A stretch of DNA of 64,000 bases from Flavobacteriaceae bacterium (GCA_947451525.1 CANFZM010000004.1:62001-126000), one strand, 5' to 3'; shown: positions 19,589 to 28,892, counted from the first letter of the stretch. Notes: generated from the sequence alone by a model not told the origin. Made by a program: numbers and translations.

Positions 19589-20457
19589 TAGATGGTATCT
19601 ACAAAATTTTTCTCGGTTTTATTAAAAATCACAATACCAAGTACTAAAACTACTAGGGTAACAATCACGGAGTAGGACAAACTACTAAAGGTAAATTCGC
19701 CTTTGCCTAAAAAAGCATATCGAAAACATTCAATAATTCCGGTCATTGGGTTTAATTGAACTATAAAACCATAGCCTTTTGCTTTAGCATAACTCAACGG
19801 ATAAATAACAGTAGTGGCATACATAAGCAGTTGTACTCCAAAGGTAACTAAAAAAGTTAAATCTCTATATTTAGTAGTCAAAGCCGTTATTATTAATCCT
19901 AATCCCAAACCTAAGAATGCCATTAAAACAACTAAAAAAGGAAATAAAAATAAGCCATTGGTAACATGAAAACTGGTTCCCGAAACTGGAAACAAATAAA
20001 AATAGACCATCATTAAAACCATCAATACTAGTTGTACTCCAAAGCGAATTAGGTTACTTACCACAATACTCAAAGGCATGATTAATCTGGGGAAATATAC
20101 TTTGCCAAAAATGGAGGCATTGTCTCTAAAAACAGTGCTAGTTTTGGTTAGGCAATCGGAAAAATAATTCCAAGAGGTGATTCCGGTTAAGTAAAATAGA
20201 TATTTGGGAAGGCCATCGGTACTGATACCAGCAAGATTTCCAAAAACAAACGAAAAAATTATGGTAGTAAACAAAGGTTGGATAAAAAACCAAAGGGGTC
20301 CTAAAACCGTTTGTTTATAAAAACTAACAAAATCTCTTTTTACAAACAATAGCAATAAATCGCGATACTGCCAAAGGTCATTAAATTTTAAATCAAAAAG
20401 TGAAGTATGTCCTTTTATTACTAAATCCCAATCATTTGAATTCTTTACTTTATCCAT
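19588..20457 (-). CDS. wzm: Polysaccharide ABC exporter permease (Wzm)
   Basis: A 289-residue ABC-2 type permease with about six membrane segments, starting near residue 33. YRDLLLLFVKRDFVSFYKQTVLGPLWF is the amphipathic entry sequence of the family, and LTTKYRDL and LNPMTGIIECFR are conserved later. It forms the channel that moves an undecaprenyl-linked polysaccharide to the periplasm with the Wzt encoded next. It heads transcription unit C. The second permease at 48922 is clearly a paralogue. Confidence 0.92.
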   Translation of the reverse strand: MDKVKNSNDWDLVIKGHTSLFDLKFNDLWQYRDLLLLFVKRDFVSFYKQTVLGPLWFFIQPLFTTIIFSFVFGNLAGISTDGLPKYLFYLTGITSWNYFSDCLTKTSTVFRDNASIFGKVYFPRLIMPLSIVVSNLIRFGVQLVLMVLMMVYFYLFPVSGTSFHVTNGLFLFPFLVVLMAFLGLGLGLIITALTTKYRDLTFLVTFGVQLLMYATTVIYPLSYAKAKGYGFIVQLNPMTGIIECFRYAFLGKGEFTFSSLSYSVIVTLVVLVLGIVIFNKTEKNFVDTI

Positions 20458-20470
20458 TTATAATAACCGA
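20457..20470 (-). promoter_or_regulatory. Shared leader element TCGGTTATTATAAA before wzm (copy 1)
   Basis: This 14-base sequence on the minus strand ends at the first base of the wzm start codon. The identical 14-mer occurs at 50330-50343 ahead of the regulator-wzm unit. I did not notice a third copy in the window. Function unknown; see findings. Confidence 0.5.
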
Positions 20471-20492
20471 TTATTTTACAAAACATCGGAAA

Positions 20493-20500
20493 CAAATATA
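20493..20500 (-). promoter_or_regulatory. Candidate -7 box for the wzm-wzt unit
   Basis: TATATTTG on the minus strand matches the Bacteroidota -7 consensus TAnnTTTG exactly. It is 36 bases ahead of the wzm ATG. No TTG is found at the expected -33 distance, which lowers confidence. Confidence 0.45.
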
Positions 20501-20528
20501 GTAAATTGAGCATATTAAAAAAAAGTTC

Positions 20529-20559
20529 TTTGAACTTTTGACAAAATTTATTACATTGC
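20529..20559 (+). promoter_or_regulatory. Candidate promoter for the PHP phosphatase gene
   Basis: TTTG (20529-20532) is followed after 19 bases by TACATTGC, one base shorter than the TAnnTTTG consensus. The GTG start is 16 bases downstream. It would be divergent from the wzm promoter within the same 118-base intergenic region. Confidence 0.35.
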
Positions 20560-20575
20560 ATTAAAATAGCAACCA

Positions 20576-21313
20576 GTGATATTCTTCAAGAAAAACAAAC
20601 CTTTTTTAAAAGATCTAATCCCGAATGATTATATCGACATCCATTCTCATTTATTGCCAGGCATAGATGATGGTGCTAAAACTATTGAAGATTCTCTGAA
20701 TTTGATAAATGGATTGAAAGATATTGGCTTTTCGGAATTTATTGCAACACCTCATGTGATAAGAAATGTTTGGGATAATTCAAGAAGTAAAATTGAAGAA
20801 ACTCACAAAGCAACTAGTTTAGAATTAAAATCTAACGCAATTACAAACAACTTTAATGTTGCTGCAGAATATATGATGGATGAGAGTTTTAAGAATCTTT
20901 TTGAAGAAGAAAAATTATTGACTTTAAAAGATAATTATGTTTTGGTTGAAATGTCTTATCTCTATCCTCCATTAAACCTTTATGACATTATTTTTAATTT
21001 ACAAGTAGCAGGTTATGCTCCAGTTTTGGCACATCCAGAGCGATACAATTTTTATCATTCTAACCTAAATGAGTACAAGAGATTAAAAAAAGTAGGCTGT
21101 TTATTTCAAATGAACATGCTATCTAGTGTGGGATATTATGGCCCTGAAGTTGCTAAAACTGCTGATTATTTATTACAAAATAAGATGATTGATTTTGTAG
21201 GTTCAGATGTTCATCACGACAAACATATCTCTTTCTTTGAAAAGAAAATTATTTTAAAAAACCTAGATCCATTTAAGGAGGCTTTTCAAAATAATATCTT
21301 TTTTAAATCTTAA
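20576..21313 (+). CDS. PHP-type tyrosine-protein phosphatase (CpsB/YwqE family)
   Basis: A 245-residue metal-dependent phosphatase that removes phosphate from the tyrosine cluster of the Wzc kinase. Metal-binding motifs are DIHSHLLPGIDDGA (21-34), ATPHV, a mid-protein VLVEMSY, AHPERY and GSDVHHDKH. The start is GTG at 20576, chosen because it begins IFFKKNKPFLKDLIPNDY, the usual opening in flavobacteria, and there is no ATG nearby in frame. It is the only plus-strand gene in the polysaccharide locus. Its stop touches the stop of the facing wzc gene with no base between. Confidence 0.9.
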   Translation: MIFFKKNKPFLKDLIPNDYIDIHSHLLPGIDDGAKTIEDSLNLINGLKDIGFSEFIATPHVIRNVWDNSRSKIEETHKATSLELKSNAITNNFNVAAEYMMDESFKNLFEEEKLLTLKDNYVLVEMSYLYPPLNLYDIIFNLQVAGYAPVLAHPERYNFYHSNLNEYKRLKKVGCLFQMNMLSSVGYYGPEVAKTADYLLQNKMIDFVGSDVHHDKHISFFEKKIILKNLDPFKEAFQNNIFFKS

Positions 21314-23695
21314 TTATTTTTTAGATTCTTTTTTGAAAATTGAAAATAGTTTGTAATACCAAGGAGTTTCCTCTTCAGTATCTACTCCATACCCGTAACC
21401 ATACCCGTAACCATATCCATAGCCGTAGCCATATGTTTTATTAGTTTCGGTATCGTTAAGTAAAATAGACATATTAGGCAATTTTCTTTCTCTGTACAAT
21501 GTCTCAGCAAATTGCAACATCCCTTTATCTAAATAATTTGCACGCATAACATATATAAAAGAATCTGCATTTTTAGCAACTAATAAAGTATCGGTTACTA
21601 AACTCACTGGAGCAGTGTCAACTACAATGTAATCAAACTGAAGTTTCAATTCGTCAAACATTACATTAATTTTGTCGCTCATCAGTAATTCAACAGGATT
21701 CGGAGGGATTACGCCAGAAGCTAAAGCAAAGAAATTTGTAAAATCCTTTACATTTACAATATAGTCATTTATGGAACCGTCTTGTTTACTTAAATAATTG
21801 GTTAACCCTTTAGAAGGTAAATCAATATAAGTGTTTAATTTTGGATTACGAATATCCAAACCTATAATTAAGACTTTTTTGCCCGAAAGAGCTATGGTAG
21901 TTGCAAGGTTTATTGCGCAAAATGTTTTTCCCTCTTTAGGAATAGAAGAAGTTACAAAAATAGTTTTACACTTATTTTCGGTAACATGCGATAACATAAA
22001 TTCTAAATTAGTTCGAATCATTCTAATCGCTTCGGCCGAACTCGAACGGCTATTTACCTTAATAATTTCTTCATTATCTTTAGATCTTGGCAAATCTCCT
22101 AAATATGGAATGGAAACTTTTCCTACAATATCGTTTCTAGATTTTATTTTGGTATCAAAGAAATTAATAAGAAACAATATTCCAAATGGAAGCAGTAATC
22201 CTAAGACTAACGATGCTAAATAAAACACCGATTTTTTAAGAGACACAGGACCAGTTAAATAAGCCTTGTCAATGATTTTTGCTTTATGAGAAGATGCTGC
22301 CAAAGAAAGTTCTGTTTCTTCTCTTTTTTGTAATAAATACAAATACAACGATTCTTTTACGTGTTGTTGTCTAGCAATTTCATTGTAATACCTATCATTA
22401 GTAGGAACTTTACCTACTTTGTTATCAAATCGACTTCTTTGATTTGATAAATCAAGTATATTGATTTTTAGGTCATTTTGTTTATTCTTTAAACTTTCAA
22501 TTATATTTAACTTTAACCCTACTAATTGAGTATCAATATTTTTAATAGTATTATTTTCTTCTGTCGCACTTTTTCTTTGTCGTCGGCGCTCTAAAATTAA
22601 TTTATTGTATTGGTCTATAGCCCCTGCTCCCTCGGAACTATTCATAACATTAGTGGGAATGAGTTCATCCAACTTAATTTTAAGAATCTGACTGGTCATG
22701 AATTCACTAACTTTCAATTCCGTTTCAATATTTAATACCGTTTTATCATAGTCTGTAGCTTGTGATAAACTTAATTCAGAATCTGCTTCAAGAGTAGTTA
22801 ATCTTCTAGATTTTTTAAAAATTTCTTCTTGCTCCTCTACACCTCCTAATTCTTGAGTGATAATTTGCAAACGCTTATTAATAAAGTCTTTGGTGAAATT
22901 AGCAACTTGGTTTCTATCATTAATTGCATCTTCATTATATTGATTAACAATTTCATCCAAAAAATCTAAACCTCTTTGAGAAACCTGATCTGTATTATAC
23001 AAATTAATTACATTGGTTTTATCTACAGGTACTACATTTAAAGTTGCACGAAAAGCATTTGCTTTAGACTCCAGAGTAGATTTTACAATATAAATTGTAG
23101 CAGATTCATCATTAGGTAAGTAATTATTTTTTAAAATTGTAAAACTTCCTAAGTTGTTTTGTATTCTTTGACCAAAAAAATATTCTTTGGATGATTTTGA
23201 ATCCGAATCGGAAATTCTAAAGGTTTTATTGGATTTAAGAATTACCTTAAAGGTTTTCGCCTTTTCATCGTACTCTTTGCTTTTACTGATAAAAAGTATT
23301 TTAATTGGAGAATTTTTATAAAGTTCAACATTCACCAATCTACCTTCAATGAAATAAGAGATGTCTAATTCTAATCTGGACACTACGTTTTGGGATAATG
23401 TTCTTGATTTTAATATCGCAATTTCATTGTCAACATTATTCTTGCTAGAAAAAAGATTCATATCGCTTATAGCCGAATACTCACTAGAACCTCCTTTTTT
23501 ATCGTCTTTTATTAAAATTGTAGAACTAACACCATATTCTACAATGTAGTATCTTAAATAAACAAAAGAGATAGTAAAAAAAAACAATACACTTACAACA
23601 AACCATTTCCAGTATTGAAGATAGAAAAATAATTGTTCTTTAATATTAAAATCACTTTTGTTAGAAGTATCAAGATTTGGCAACAAATTTTGCAT
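21314..23695 (-). CDS. wzc: Polysaccharide co-polymerase / tyrosine autokinase (Wzc), copy 1
   Basis: A 793-residue inner-membrane protein that controls chain length and export. An N-terminal membrane segment (about 30-50) precedes a periplasmic Wzz-like and coiled-coil region; a second segment (about 487-510) leads to the kinase. Walker A is SSIPKEGKT (583-591), Walker A' lies in VLIIGLDIRNPK (608-619) and Walker B in YIVVDTAP (689-696). The tail has eight consecutive Tyr-Gly pairs (755-770), the autophosphorylation cluster, of unusual regularity. It follows wza by two bases and faces the phosphatase gene. Confidence 0.93.
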   Translation of the reverse strand: MQNLLPNLDTSNKSDFNIKEQLFFYLQYWKWFVVSVLFFFTISFVYLRYYIVEYGVSSTILIKDDKKGGSSEYSAISDMNLFSSKNNVDNEIAILKSRTLSQNVVSRLELDISYFIEGRLVNVELYKNSPIKILFISKSKEYDEKAKTFKVILKSNKTFRISDSDSKSSKEYFFGQRIQNNLGSFTILKNNYLPNDESATIYIVKSTLESKANAFRATLNVVPVDKTNVINLYNTDQVSQRGLDFLDEIVNQYNEDAINDRNQVANFTKDFINKRLQIITQELGGVEEQEEIFKKSRRLTTLEADSELSLSQATDYDKTVLNIETELKVSEFMTSQILKIKLDELIPTNVMNSSEGAGAIDQYNKLILERRRQRKSATEENNTIKNIDTQLVGLKLNIIESLKNKQNDLKINILDLSNQRSRFDNKVGKVPTNDRYYNEIARQQHVKESLYLYLLQKREETELSLAASSHKAKIIDKAYLTGPVSLKKSVFYLASLVLGLLLPFGILFLINFFDTKIKSRNDIVGKVSIPYLGDLPRSKDNEEIIKVNSRSSSAEAIRMIRTNLEFMLSHVTENKCKTIFVTSSIPKEGKTFCAINLATTIALSGKKVLIIGLDIRNPKLNTYIDLPSKGLTNYLSKQDGSINDYIVNVKDFTNFFALASGVIPPNPVELLMSDKINVMFDELKLQFDYIVVDTAPVSLVTDTLLVAKNADSFIYVMRANYLDKGMLQFAETLYRERKLPNMSILLNDTETNKTYGYGYGYGYGYGYGYGVDTEEETPWYYKLFSIFKKESKK
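21386..21433 (-). repeat. Tandem Tyr-Gly coding repeat in wzc copy 1
   Basis: Forty-eight bases encode eight TyrGly pairs in a row using a mix of TAT/TAC and GGN codons, with the 12-base unit TATGGTTACGGG present twice in succession. Mixed codons argue that the protein pattern is selected, while the local 12-base identity could allow slippage in steps that keep the frame. Confidence 0.8.
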
Positions 23696-23697
23696 GA

Positions 23698-24441
23698 TTA
23701 TTTTTTAATTACTATGAATAGCATTGTGGTTATAAAACTTACTACAGAAACAATAATACTAAGGTTTGGCAATGCATTAGCATCAATTTTAGCCTTTCTT
23801 GCTTCAACATAAATTACGTCATTTTGATCTAAATAATAAAATGGCGAGTTGACAAAATCGGCTTGTGTAATATCAATTCTATTAAAAGTCTTGATTCCTT
23901 GAAAATCTCTAACCAATAGGATATTATTTCGTTTTCCAAAAATAGTCAAATCGGAAGCAGCTCCAATTGCTTCTAATAAAGTAACTCTATTAGTAGAAAA
24001 AGCTTTTATTCCTGGATTAGTAACATCGCCTAATAGTGTTACTTTAAAATTTAATAATCTAATATTTATTACTGGATCTTTAATATAAACTGCTAATTTT
24101 TCTTTTAGCATAGTTTTTACTTGGTCTATAGTAAATCCTGCTATACTAATGGTTCCTAATACAGGAAAATCAATAGTTCCTTTACCGTCAACCAAATAAC
24201 CATTGCTAATATTATTAGTTACAGAAGTTGCTATAGTCTCTATATTAAATGGAATGGAAGCTTCAGGTTCTAATGTAGTTACTCTTATAGATATTCTATC
24301 ATCGTTTTGAATAATAGGCTCGTAATTAGAAGAAGTAGAATTAAAATTTTGCGCACCTTGTAAGTACACAATTTTCTTTTTAGACATACAAGAGGAAAAC
24401 AACATCGGAAAAATTAATACTATTAAAAGGTATTTTTTCAT
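23698..24441 (-). CDS. wza: Outer-membrane polysaccharide export lipoprotein (Wza), copy 1
   Basis: A 247-residue lipoprotein. The signal peptide MKKYLLIVLIFPMLFSSC ends in a lipobox with Cys18. A polysaccharide export domain follows (IIQNDDRISIRV), then SLBB-type segments with GTISIAGFTIDQVKTMLKEKL and VTLLGDVTNPGIKAF. The C-terminus has a hydrophobic stretch (LPNLSIIVSVVSFITTMLFIVI), as in flavobacterial Wza. A weak promoter candidate lies upstream: TTG at 24501-24503 and TACCTTTA at 24471-24478. It is smaller than E. coli Wza and paired with the next wzc. Confidence 0.9.
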   Translation of the reverse strand: MKKYLLIVLIFPMLFSSCMSKKKIVYLQGAQNFNSTSSNYEPIIQNDDRISIRVTTLEPEASIPFNIETIATSVTNNISNGYLVDGKGTIDFPVLGTISIAGFTIDQVKTMLKEKLAVYIKDPVINIRLLNFKVTLLGDVTNPGIKAFSTNRVTLLEAIGAASDLTIFGKRNNILLVRDFQGIKTFNRIDITQADFVNSPFYYLDQNDVIYVEARKAKIDANALPNLSIIVSVVSFITTMLFIVIKK

Positions 24442-24522
24442 AAATAATATTCTAAAAAATAAATAAGTTGTAAAGGTATAAAAGAGAATTAATTAATCGC
24501 CAAGGTTTGAGAAAATATAAGT

Positions 24523-26499
24523 TTAATCAAGATTTAAATCTAAAGATTGATATACTGAATTAAGACTTTTGTATTCTGGAACTATTTTTTTCATTTTAAA
24601 AACAAGTTGATCTAAATCTCCTTCTTTGGCCATTTCAATTAAATCTTCAACTTGCTGATTAACAACTTTAAATTCATCACAAACTTCAATTGCCACCAAT
24701 ATTTTTTCATGGTGAGTGGTAAGATTCTGTGCTGAATTATTCAACAATTCTTCGTATAATTTTTCACCCGGACGTAATCCAATTATTTTTATATCTATCT
24801 CTGAGTACGGAACAAATCCGGCTAATCGGATCATTTTTTTAGCCAAATCAATAATTTTAACTGGTTTTCCCATATCAAAAATATAAATCTCTCCTCCATC
24901 TCCCATAGAACAAGCTTCTAAAACTAGTTGACAAGCTTCGGGGATGGTCATAAAATACCGAATAATTTCTGGATGTGTAATGGTAACCGGACCACCTTCT
25001 TCAATTTGTTTAGTAAATAACGGAACAATAGAACCATTAGATCCTAGCACATTTCCAAAACGAGTTGTAATGAATTTAGTGAATTTTTCAGGGTTGTACT
25101 TTTGGTGCTTGAAATGTTTAGATTGTACATACATTTCTGCAATTCTTTTACTGGCACCCATAATACTGCTGGGGTTTACCGCTTTATCTGTAGATACTAA
25201 AACGAAACGATCTACTAAATACTTATAAGACAAATCAGCTACATTTTTTGTACCTAACACATTTGTAAAAATTGCTTGAGATGGATTTTCTTCCATCATT
25301 GGCACATGTTTATAGGCTGCAGCATGAAAAACGACATTAGGATTGTGAACCTGAAAAACATTTTCTAACACCTCATAATTTCTTATATCGGCAATTATAT
25401 TTACAATTTCAATTTCTTTATTTAATCCTAAAATCTCCAATGACAAGGAGTTTAAAGGAGTTTCTGCTTGGTCTAAAATTAATATTTTTATTGGATTAAA
25501 GTTCAGTACTTGCCTTACAATTTCACTACCAATAGACCCTGCCGCACCTGTAACTAAAATAGTTTTTTGGTTCATGTTAGATAAAATTGAAGTAGTATCT
25601 AGCACAATTGGTTTACGTTCTAATAAATCTTGAATTTCAAATTTTTTAATATTTCTTGCAATTTCAAATTTATCTTCCCAGTCGGAAACAACCGGTAGAG
25701 TGAAAACTTTAATTCCGTTTTCTATACATTCGTCAATAATATTTAATTGCTCTTCTTTAGTCAAACTATTATCCGCAATAATTAATGCTTTTACATTATT
25801 TGATTTCAATAAAGCAAGAATATTTTTTTTAATTCGAAATATGGGAAGGTTTAATAATCTTTTGGTGAAATTTTGATTGTTTTTATCAATAAATCCAATT
25901 AGTTCGAATCGTTTCGGTTTTTCGGATTTTATAGCATTAGCCACAGAAATAGCATTAGCATCCGAACCATAAATTAGTACTGAAATTTGTCTATTAGGAT
26001 TGGATTCATAATAAACATAATCAAATAATTGTTTAACAATAATTCTGTAAAAAAACAAGATACTGAAGGATAATACAGTGTTAATGAAGGCTCCTGTAGT
26101 TAAAAAGACCTTTTTTTTATCTAAAAGTAGAAAAACAAAATTAAATAATAAAATTACTGCAAAAGTAGAAAATTGAGAAGAAAATAATTTTAGAGCATCA
26201 ATAAAAGAGGAATGCCTTATAATGCCCGAATAGGTTCTGTAAATCCAGAAGAAGAAAACATTTACAACCACCCAAAAAAGAACTCCATAGCCAATTTCTT
26301 CGTTTGGCAAATAATTTAATTTTAACCCTTGGAATAAGAAATAAGTACTAACGCAAGAAATTAAAACTATAATGACATCTAAAAAAAGTACCACCCATCT
26401 AGGAAGGTAATTTAAATTTTTTATGCTAAATCCTAAATTAAATATGGGAAATGATTTAATAAATTCTTTAATGTTATTATTGTTAAGCAGCCGTTTCAA
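24523..26499 (-). CDS. pglF: UDP-N-acetylglucosamine 4,6-dehydratase, membrane type (PglF/CapD/WbpM family)
   Basis: A 658-residue protein. Four membrane segments (about 34-56, 70-88, 108-127, 135-152) precede a CoA-binding-like Rossmann domain with VLIYGSDANAIS, then the catalytic SDR domain with TGAAGSIG (317-324). The active site reads STDKAVNPSSIMGASKR, with Met447 in place of the usual tyrosine and Lys451, as in PglF and WbpM. It converts UDP-GlcNAc to the 4-keto-6-deoxy sugar. It lies next to aminotransferase and acetyltransferase genes for the following two steps. Confidence 0.92.
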   Translation of the reverse strand: MKRLLNNNNIKEFIKSFPIFNLGFSIKNLNYLPRWVVLFLDVIIVLISCVSTYFLFQGLKLNYLPNEEIGYGVLFWVVVNVFFFWIYRTYSGIIRHSSFIDALKLFSSQFSTFAVILLFNFVFLLLDKKKVFLTTGAFINTVLSFSILFFYRIIVKQLFDYVYYESNPNRQISVLIYGSDANAISVANAIKSEKPKRFELIGFIDKNNQNFTKRLLNLPIFRIKKNILALLKSNNVKALIIADNSLTKEEQLNIIDECIENGIKVFTLPVVSDWEDKFEIARNIKKFEIQDLLERKPIVLDTTSILSNMNQKTILVTGAAGSIGSEIVRQVLNFNPIKILILDQAETPLNSLSLEILGLNKEIEIVNIIADIRNYEVLENVFQVHNPNVVFHAAAYKHVPMMEENPSQAIFTNVLGTKNVADLSYKYLVDRFVLVSTDKAVNPSSIMGASKRIAEMYVQSKHFKHQKYNPEKFTKFITTRFGNVLGSNGSIVPLFTKQIEEGGPVTITHPEIIRYFMTIPEACQLVLEACSMGDGGEIYIFDMGKPVKIIDLAKKMIRLAGFVPYSEIDIKIIGLRPGEKLYEELLNNSAQNLTTHHEKILVAIEVCDEFKVVNQQVEDLIEMAKEGDLDQLVFKMKKIVPEYKSLNSVYQSLDLNLD

Positions 26500-26553
26500 T
26501 TTATAATTTTTCTTTAAACGTAAAATTACAAAAAAATACTTTAAAAAAAAATC

Positions 26554-27687
26554 TTAGTATGAATTTAGTACTTTTTTTATTCTGTTTCTATCATTTTCTG
26601 ATAAATTAGACCCCGATGGCAGACACAAACCATCATTAAACAATTTCTCAGCAACTGTTCCTCCATAGTATGGGACACTGCTAAAAACTGGCTGTAAATG
26701 CATTGGTTTCCACAACGGGCGACTTTCTATATTATTGATTTCTAATACTATTCTCAAATCTTCTCTCGTTTTTCCTCCATTTTTTTCGGAATCAATTGTA
26801 ATGGCGGTTAACCAGTGATTGGAGTGAAAATCTGAATTAGGTTCCGAAAAAACATTCACCCCTTCATGATTTGCGAATACAGTAGTATAAAATTGGTGCA
26901 TTTCTCTTCTTTTGTCAACATGGCTATCTAGAATTTCCATTTGCCCTCTTCCAATTCCGGCACAAATATTACTCATTCTATAATTATAACCTATTTCACT
27001 GTGCTGGTAATGAGGCGCATTATCTCTAGCCTGAGTTGCAAGAAAAATTGCTTTTTCTTTAAATTCTTTATTATGGGTCACTAAAGCACCTCCTCCTGAA
27101 GTTGTAATAATTTTATTTCCATTAAAGGACAAAACACTTATATCTCCAAAGGTTCCGCATTTTTTATTTTTATAAGTACTTCCTAAAGCTTCAGCACTAT
27201 CTTCTATAATTGGGATCTCATATTTTTGTGCAATTAACCTTATTTCATCTACTTTATACGGCATCCCGTAAAGGTGAACCGCAATAATTGCTTTGGGTTT
27301 TTTACCTTTTTTTATTCTATCTTTTATGGCTGTTTCTAGTACCTCCGGGCACATATTCCAAGTTTCTAATTCGCTATCAATAAAAATTGGTGTTGCGCCT
27401 AGATATACAATTGGATTTGCCGATGCCGAGAAAGTCATACTCTGACATATAATATCGTCGCCAAGCTTTACGCCAAGTAAAATAAGTCCTAAATGAATCG
27501 CTGCAGTACCCGAACTTAAAGAAGCAACATGCACATTATTGTTTAAATAAGCCTCTAAATCTTGTTCAAACCCAGTTACATTTGGCCCTAAAGGGGCTAC
27601 CCAATTACTATCAAATGCTTCTTTGATGAATTTTTGTTCTCCTCCACCCATATGTGGAGACGAAAGCCATATTTTAGAGTTATTCAT
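26554..27687 (-). CDS. pglE: UDP-4-amino-sugar aminotransferase (DegT/DnrJ/EryC1/StrS; PglE/LegC type)
   Basis: A 377-residue PLP enzyme. SSGTAAIHLGL (58-68) forms the phosphate pocket, IEDSAEALGS (161-170) contacts the pyridine nitrogen, and SFNGNKIITTSGGG (187-200) contains the Schiff-base Lys192. The FNGNK form and the start IWLSSPHMGGGEQKFI are typical of PglE/LegC, which aminate the 4-keto sugar made by PglF. It overlaps the acetyltransferase gene by eight bases. Confidence 0.9.
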   Translation of the reverse strand: MNNSKIWLSSPHMGGGEQKFIKEAFDSNWVAPLGPNVTGFEQDLEAYLNNNVHVASLSSGTAAIHLGLILLGVKLGDDIICQSMTFSASANPIVYLGATPIFIDSELETWNMCPEVLETAIKDRIKKGKKPKAIIAVHLYGMPYKVDEIRLIAQKYEIPIIEDSAEALGSTYKNKKCGTFGDISVLSFNGNKIITTSGGGALVTHNKEFKEKAIFLATQARDNAPHYQHSEIGYNYRMSNICAGIGRGQMEILDSHVDKRREMHQFYTTVFANHEGVNVFSEPNSDFHSNHWLTAITIDSEKNGGKTREDLRIVLEINNIESRPLWKPMHLQPVFSSVPYYGGTVAEKLFNDGLCLPSGSNLSENDRNRIKKVLNSY

Positions 27688-28300
27688 TTTCTGGATTGTA
27701 TTTTATTATTCTTCCTGGATTGCCAACCACAACTGCAAAATTTGGAACGTCCTTAATTATTACTGCTCCAGCCCCTATCATGGCCCATTTTCCTATTTTA
27801 ATTCCCTGAATCACAGTAGCCCCTATACCTATTTGTGTGCCTTCACCTATAGTTATATTTCCTGCTAACGTTGCTCTTGGAGAAATATGTACAAAGTTGT
27901 TTAGATGGCAATCGTGCTCTATAATAGCGCCAGTATTAACAATACAATGCTTACCAATTACTACTCCTGAATTAATAATTGCTCCGGCCATCACTACTGA
28001 TCCCTCTCCTAAAGTAATTTCTTTCGAAATTATTGCTAAAGGATGAATTGCTGTACAAAAATTCACATTTAACTTGTCAGAAATATCTTTTCTTACACGG
28101 TTATTTCCAATAGAAATAATCATATTTTTTATTCTACCAAAATCAAAATTTTCGGAATTTAAAATTGGCAGGTTCAAAACCGAAGTTATTTTAGGATGGT
28201 CATCTATAACTGCATCAATAGTAATTGAACAACTATTTAGTATATCAATTATCACTTTACCATGACCACTTGCCCCATAAAGAGTTACATTATTCTCCAT
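27680..28300 (-). CDS. pglD: Sugar N-acetyltransferase (PglD/NeuD/LegH family)
   Basis: A 206-residue protein with the two-domain layout of PglD. LYGASGHGKVIIDIL near the N-terminus binds the nucleotide sugar, and from about residue 85 hexapeptide repeats build a left-handed beta helix. EHDCHLNNFVHISPRA carries the catalytic histidine. It would acetylate the 4-amino group to give UDP-N,N'-diacetylbacillosamine. The gene overlaps pglC by 11 bases and pglE by eight. Confidence 0.9.
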   Translation of the reverse strand: MENNVTLYGASGHGKVIIDILNSCSITIDAVIDDHPKITSVLNLPILNSENFDFGRIKNMIISIGNNRVRKDISDKLNVNFCTAIHPLAIISKEITLGEGSVVMAGAIINSGVVIGKHCIVNTGAIIEHDCHLNNFVHISPRATLAGNITIGEGTQIGIGATVIQGIKIGKWAMIGAGAVIIKDVPNFAVVVGNPGRIIKYNPENE

Positions 28301-28892
28301 TGAAAGGTTCTATTGTTGCTGCATCGGCAGCGTTAATTCCGTCACTTTTCAAAACCTTACTTATTGTTTTAAAAAGTATTTTCATATCCAAAGAAAAGGA
28401 AATATGATCTACGTACCAAACATCATATTCAAATTTTTTATCCCAAGAGATAGCATTTCTTCCATTTACTTGCGCCCAGCCAGTGATTCCTGGTTTAACT
28501 TCATGTCGTCTATTTTGAAAATCACTATATAAATGTAAATAATGGGTTAATAATGGTCTTGGTCCAATAATACTCATATCCCCTTTGAGAACATTAAACA
28601 ACTGCGGAAGTTCATCTAAAGAGGTCTTTCTAACTAAACTTCCCACTAAGGTTAGTCGCTCAGAATCAGGTAAAAGAAATCCTTGAAAATCTCTTTTATC
28701 GTTCATGGTTTTAAATTTTACAATTTTAAAAATTTCTCCATTTTTACCAGGACGAAGTTGAAAGAAAAAAGGTTTACCATTATTGGCAAAAAACAACAAT
28801 AGGGTTATAATTAAAAACAAAGGCAACAATAAAATTATGCCTATCACGCAGGATATAAAATCTAAAAATGGCTTAATTTTATTGGGATACAT
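28290..28892 (-). CDS. pglC: Initiating phosphoglycosyltransferase (PglC family)
   Basis: A 200-residue monotopic membrane enzyme that transfers a phospho-sugar to undecaprenyl phosphate. One hydrophobic segment spans about residues 10-36; then come FKIVKFKTM, the catalytic Asp93-Glu94 in KTSLDELPQLFN, and MSIIGPRPLL and KPGITGWAQVNGRN, all diagnostic. The short form without an N-terminal domain matches PglC, whose donor is UDP-diNAcBac, the product of the neighbouring genes. It is the only initiating transferase seen in the window. Confidence 0.92.
   Translation of the reverse strand: MYPNKIKPFLDFISCVIGIILLLPLFLIITLLLFFANNGKPFFFQLRPGKNGEIFKIVKFKTMNDKRDFQGFLLPDSERLTLVGSLVRKTSLDELPQLFNVLKGDMSIIGPRPLLTHYLHLYSDFQNRRHEVKPGITGWAQVNGRNAISWDKKFEYDVWYVDHISFSLDMKILFKTISKVLKSDGINAADAATIEPFNGE

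Noticed and set aside
21386..21433. Short tandem repeat as a possible CRISPR or VNTR locus
   Set aside because: It is inside the wzc reading frame with mixed codons and encodes the tyrosine cluster; there are no spacers. No CRISPR array was seen anywhere.
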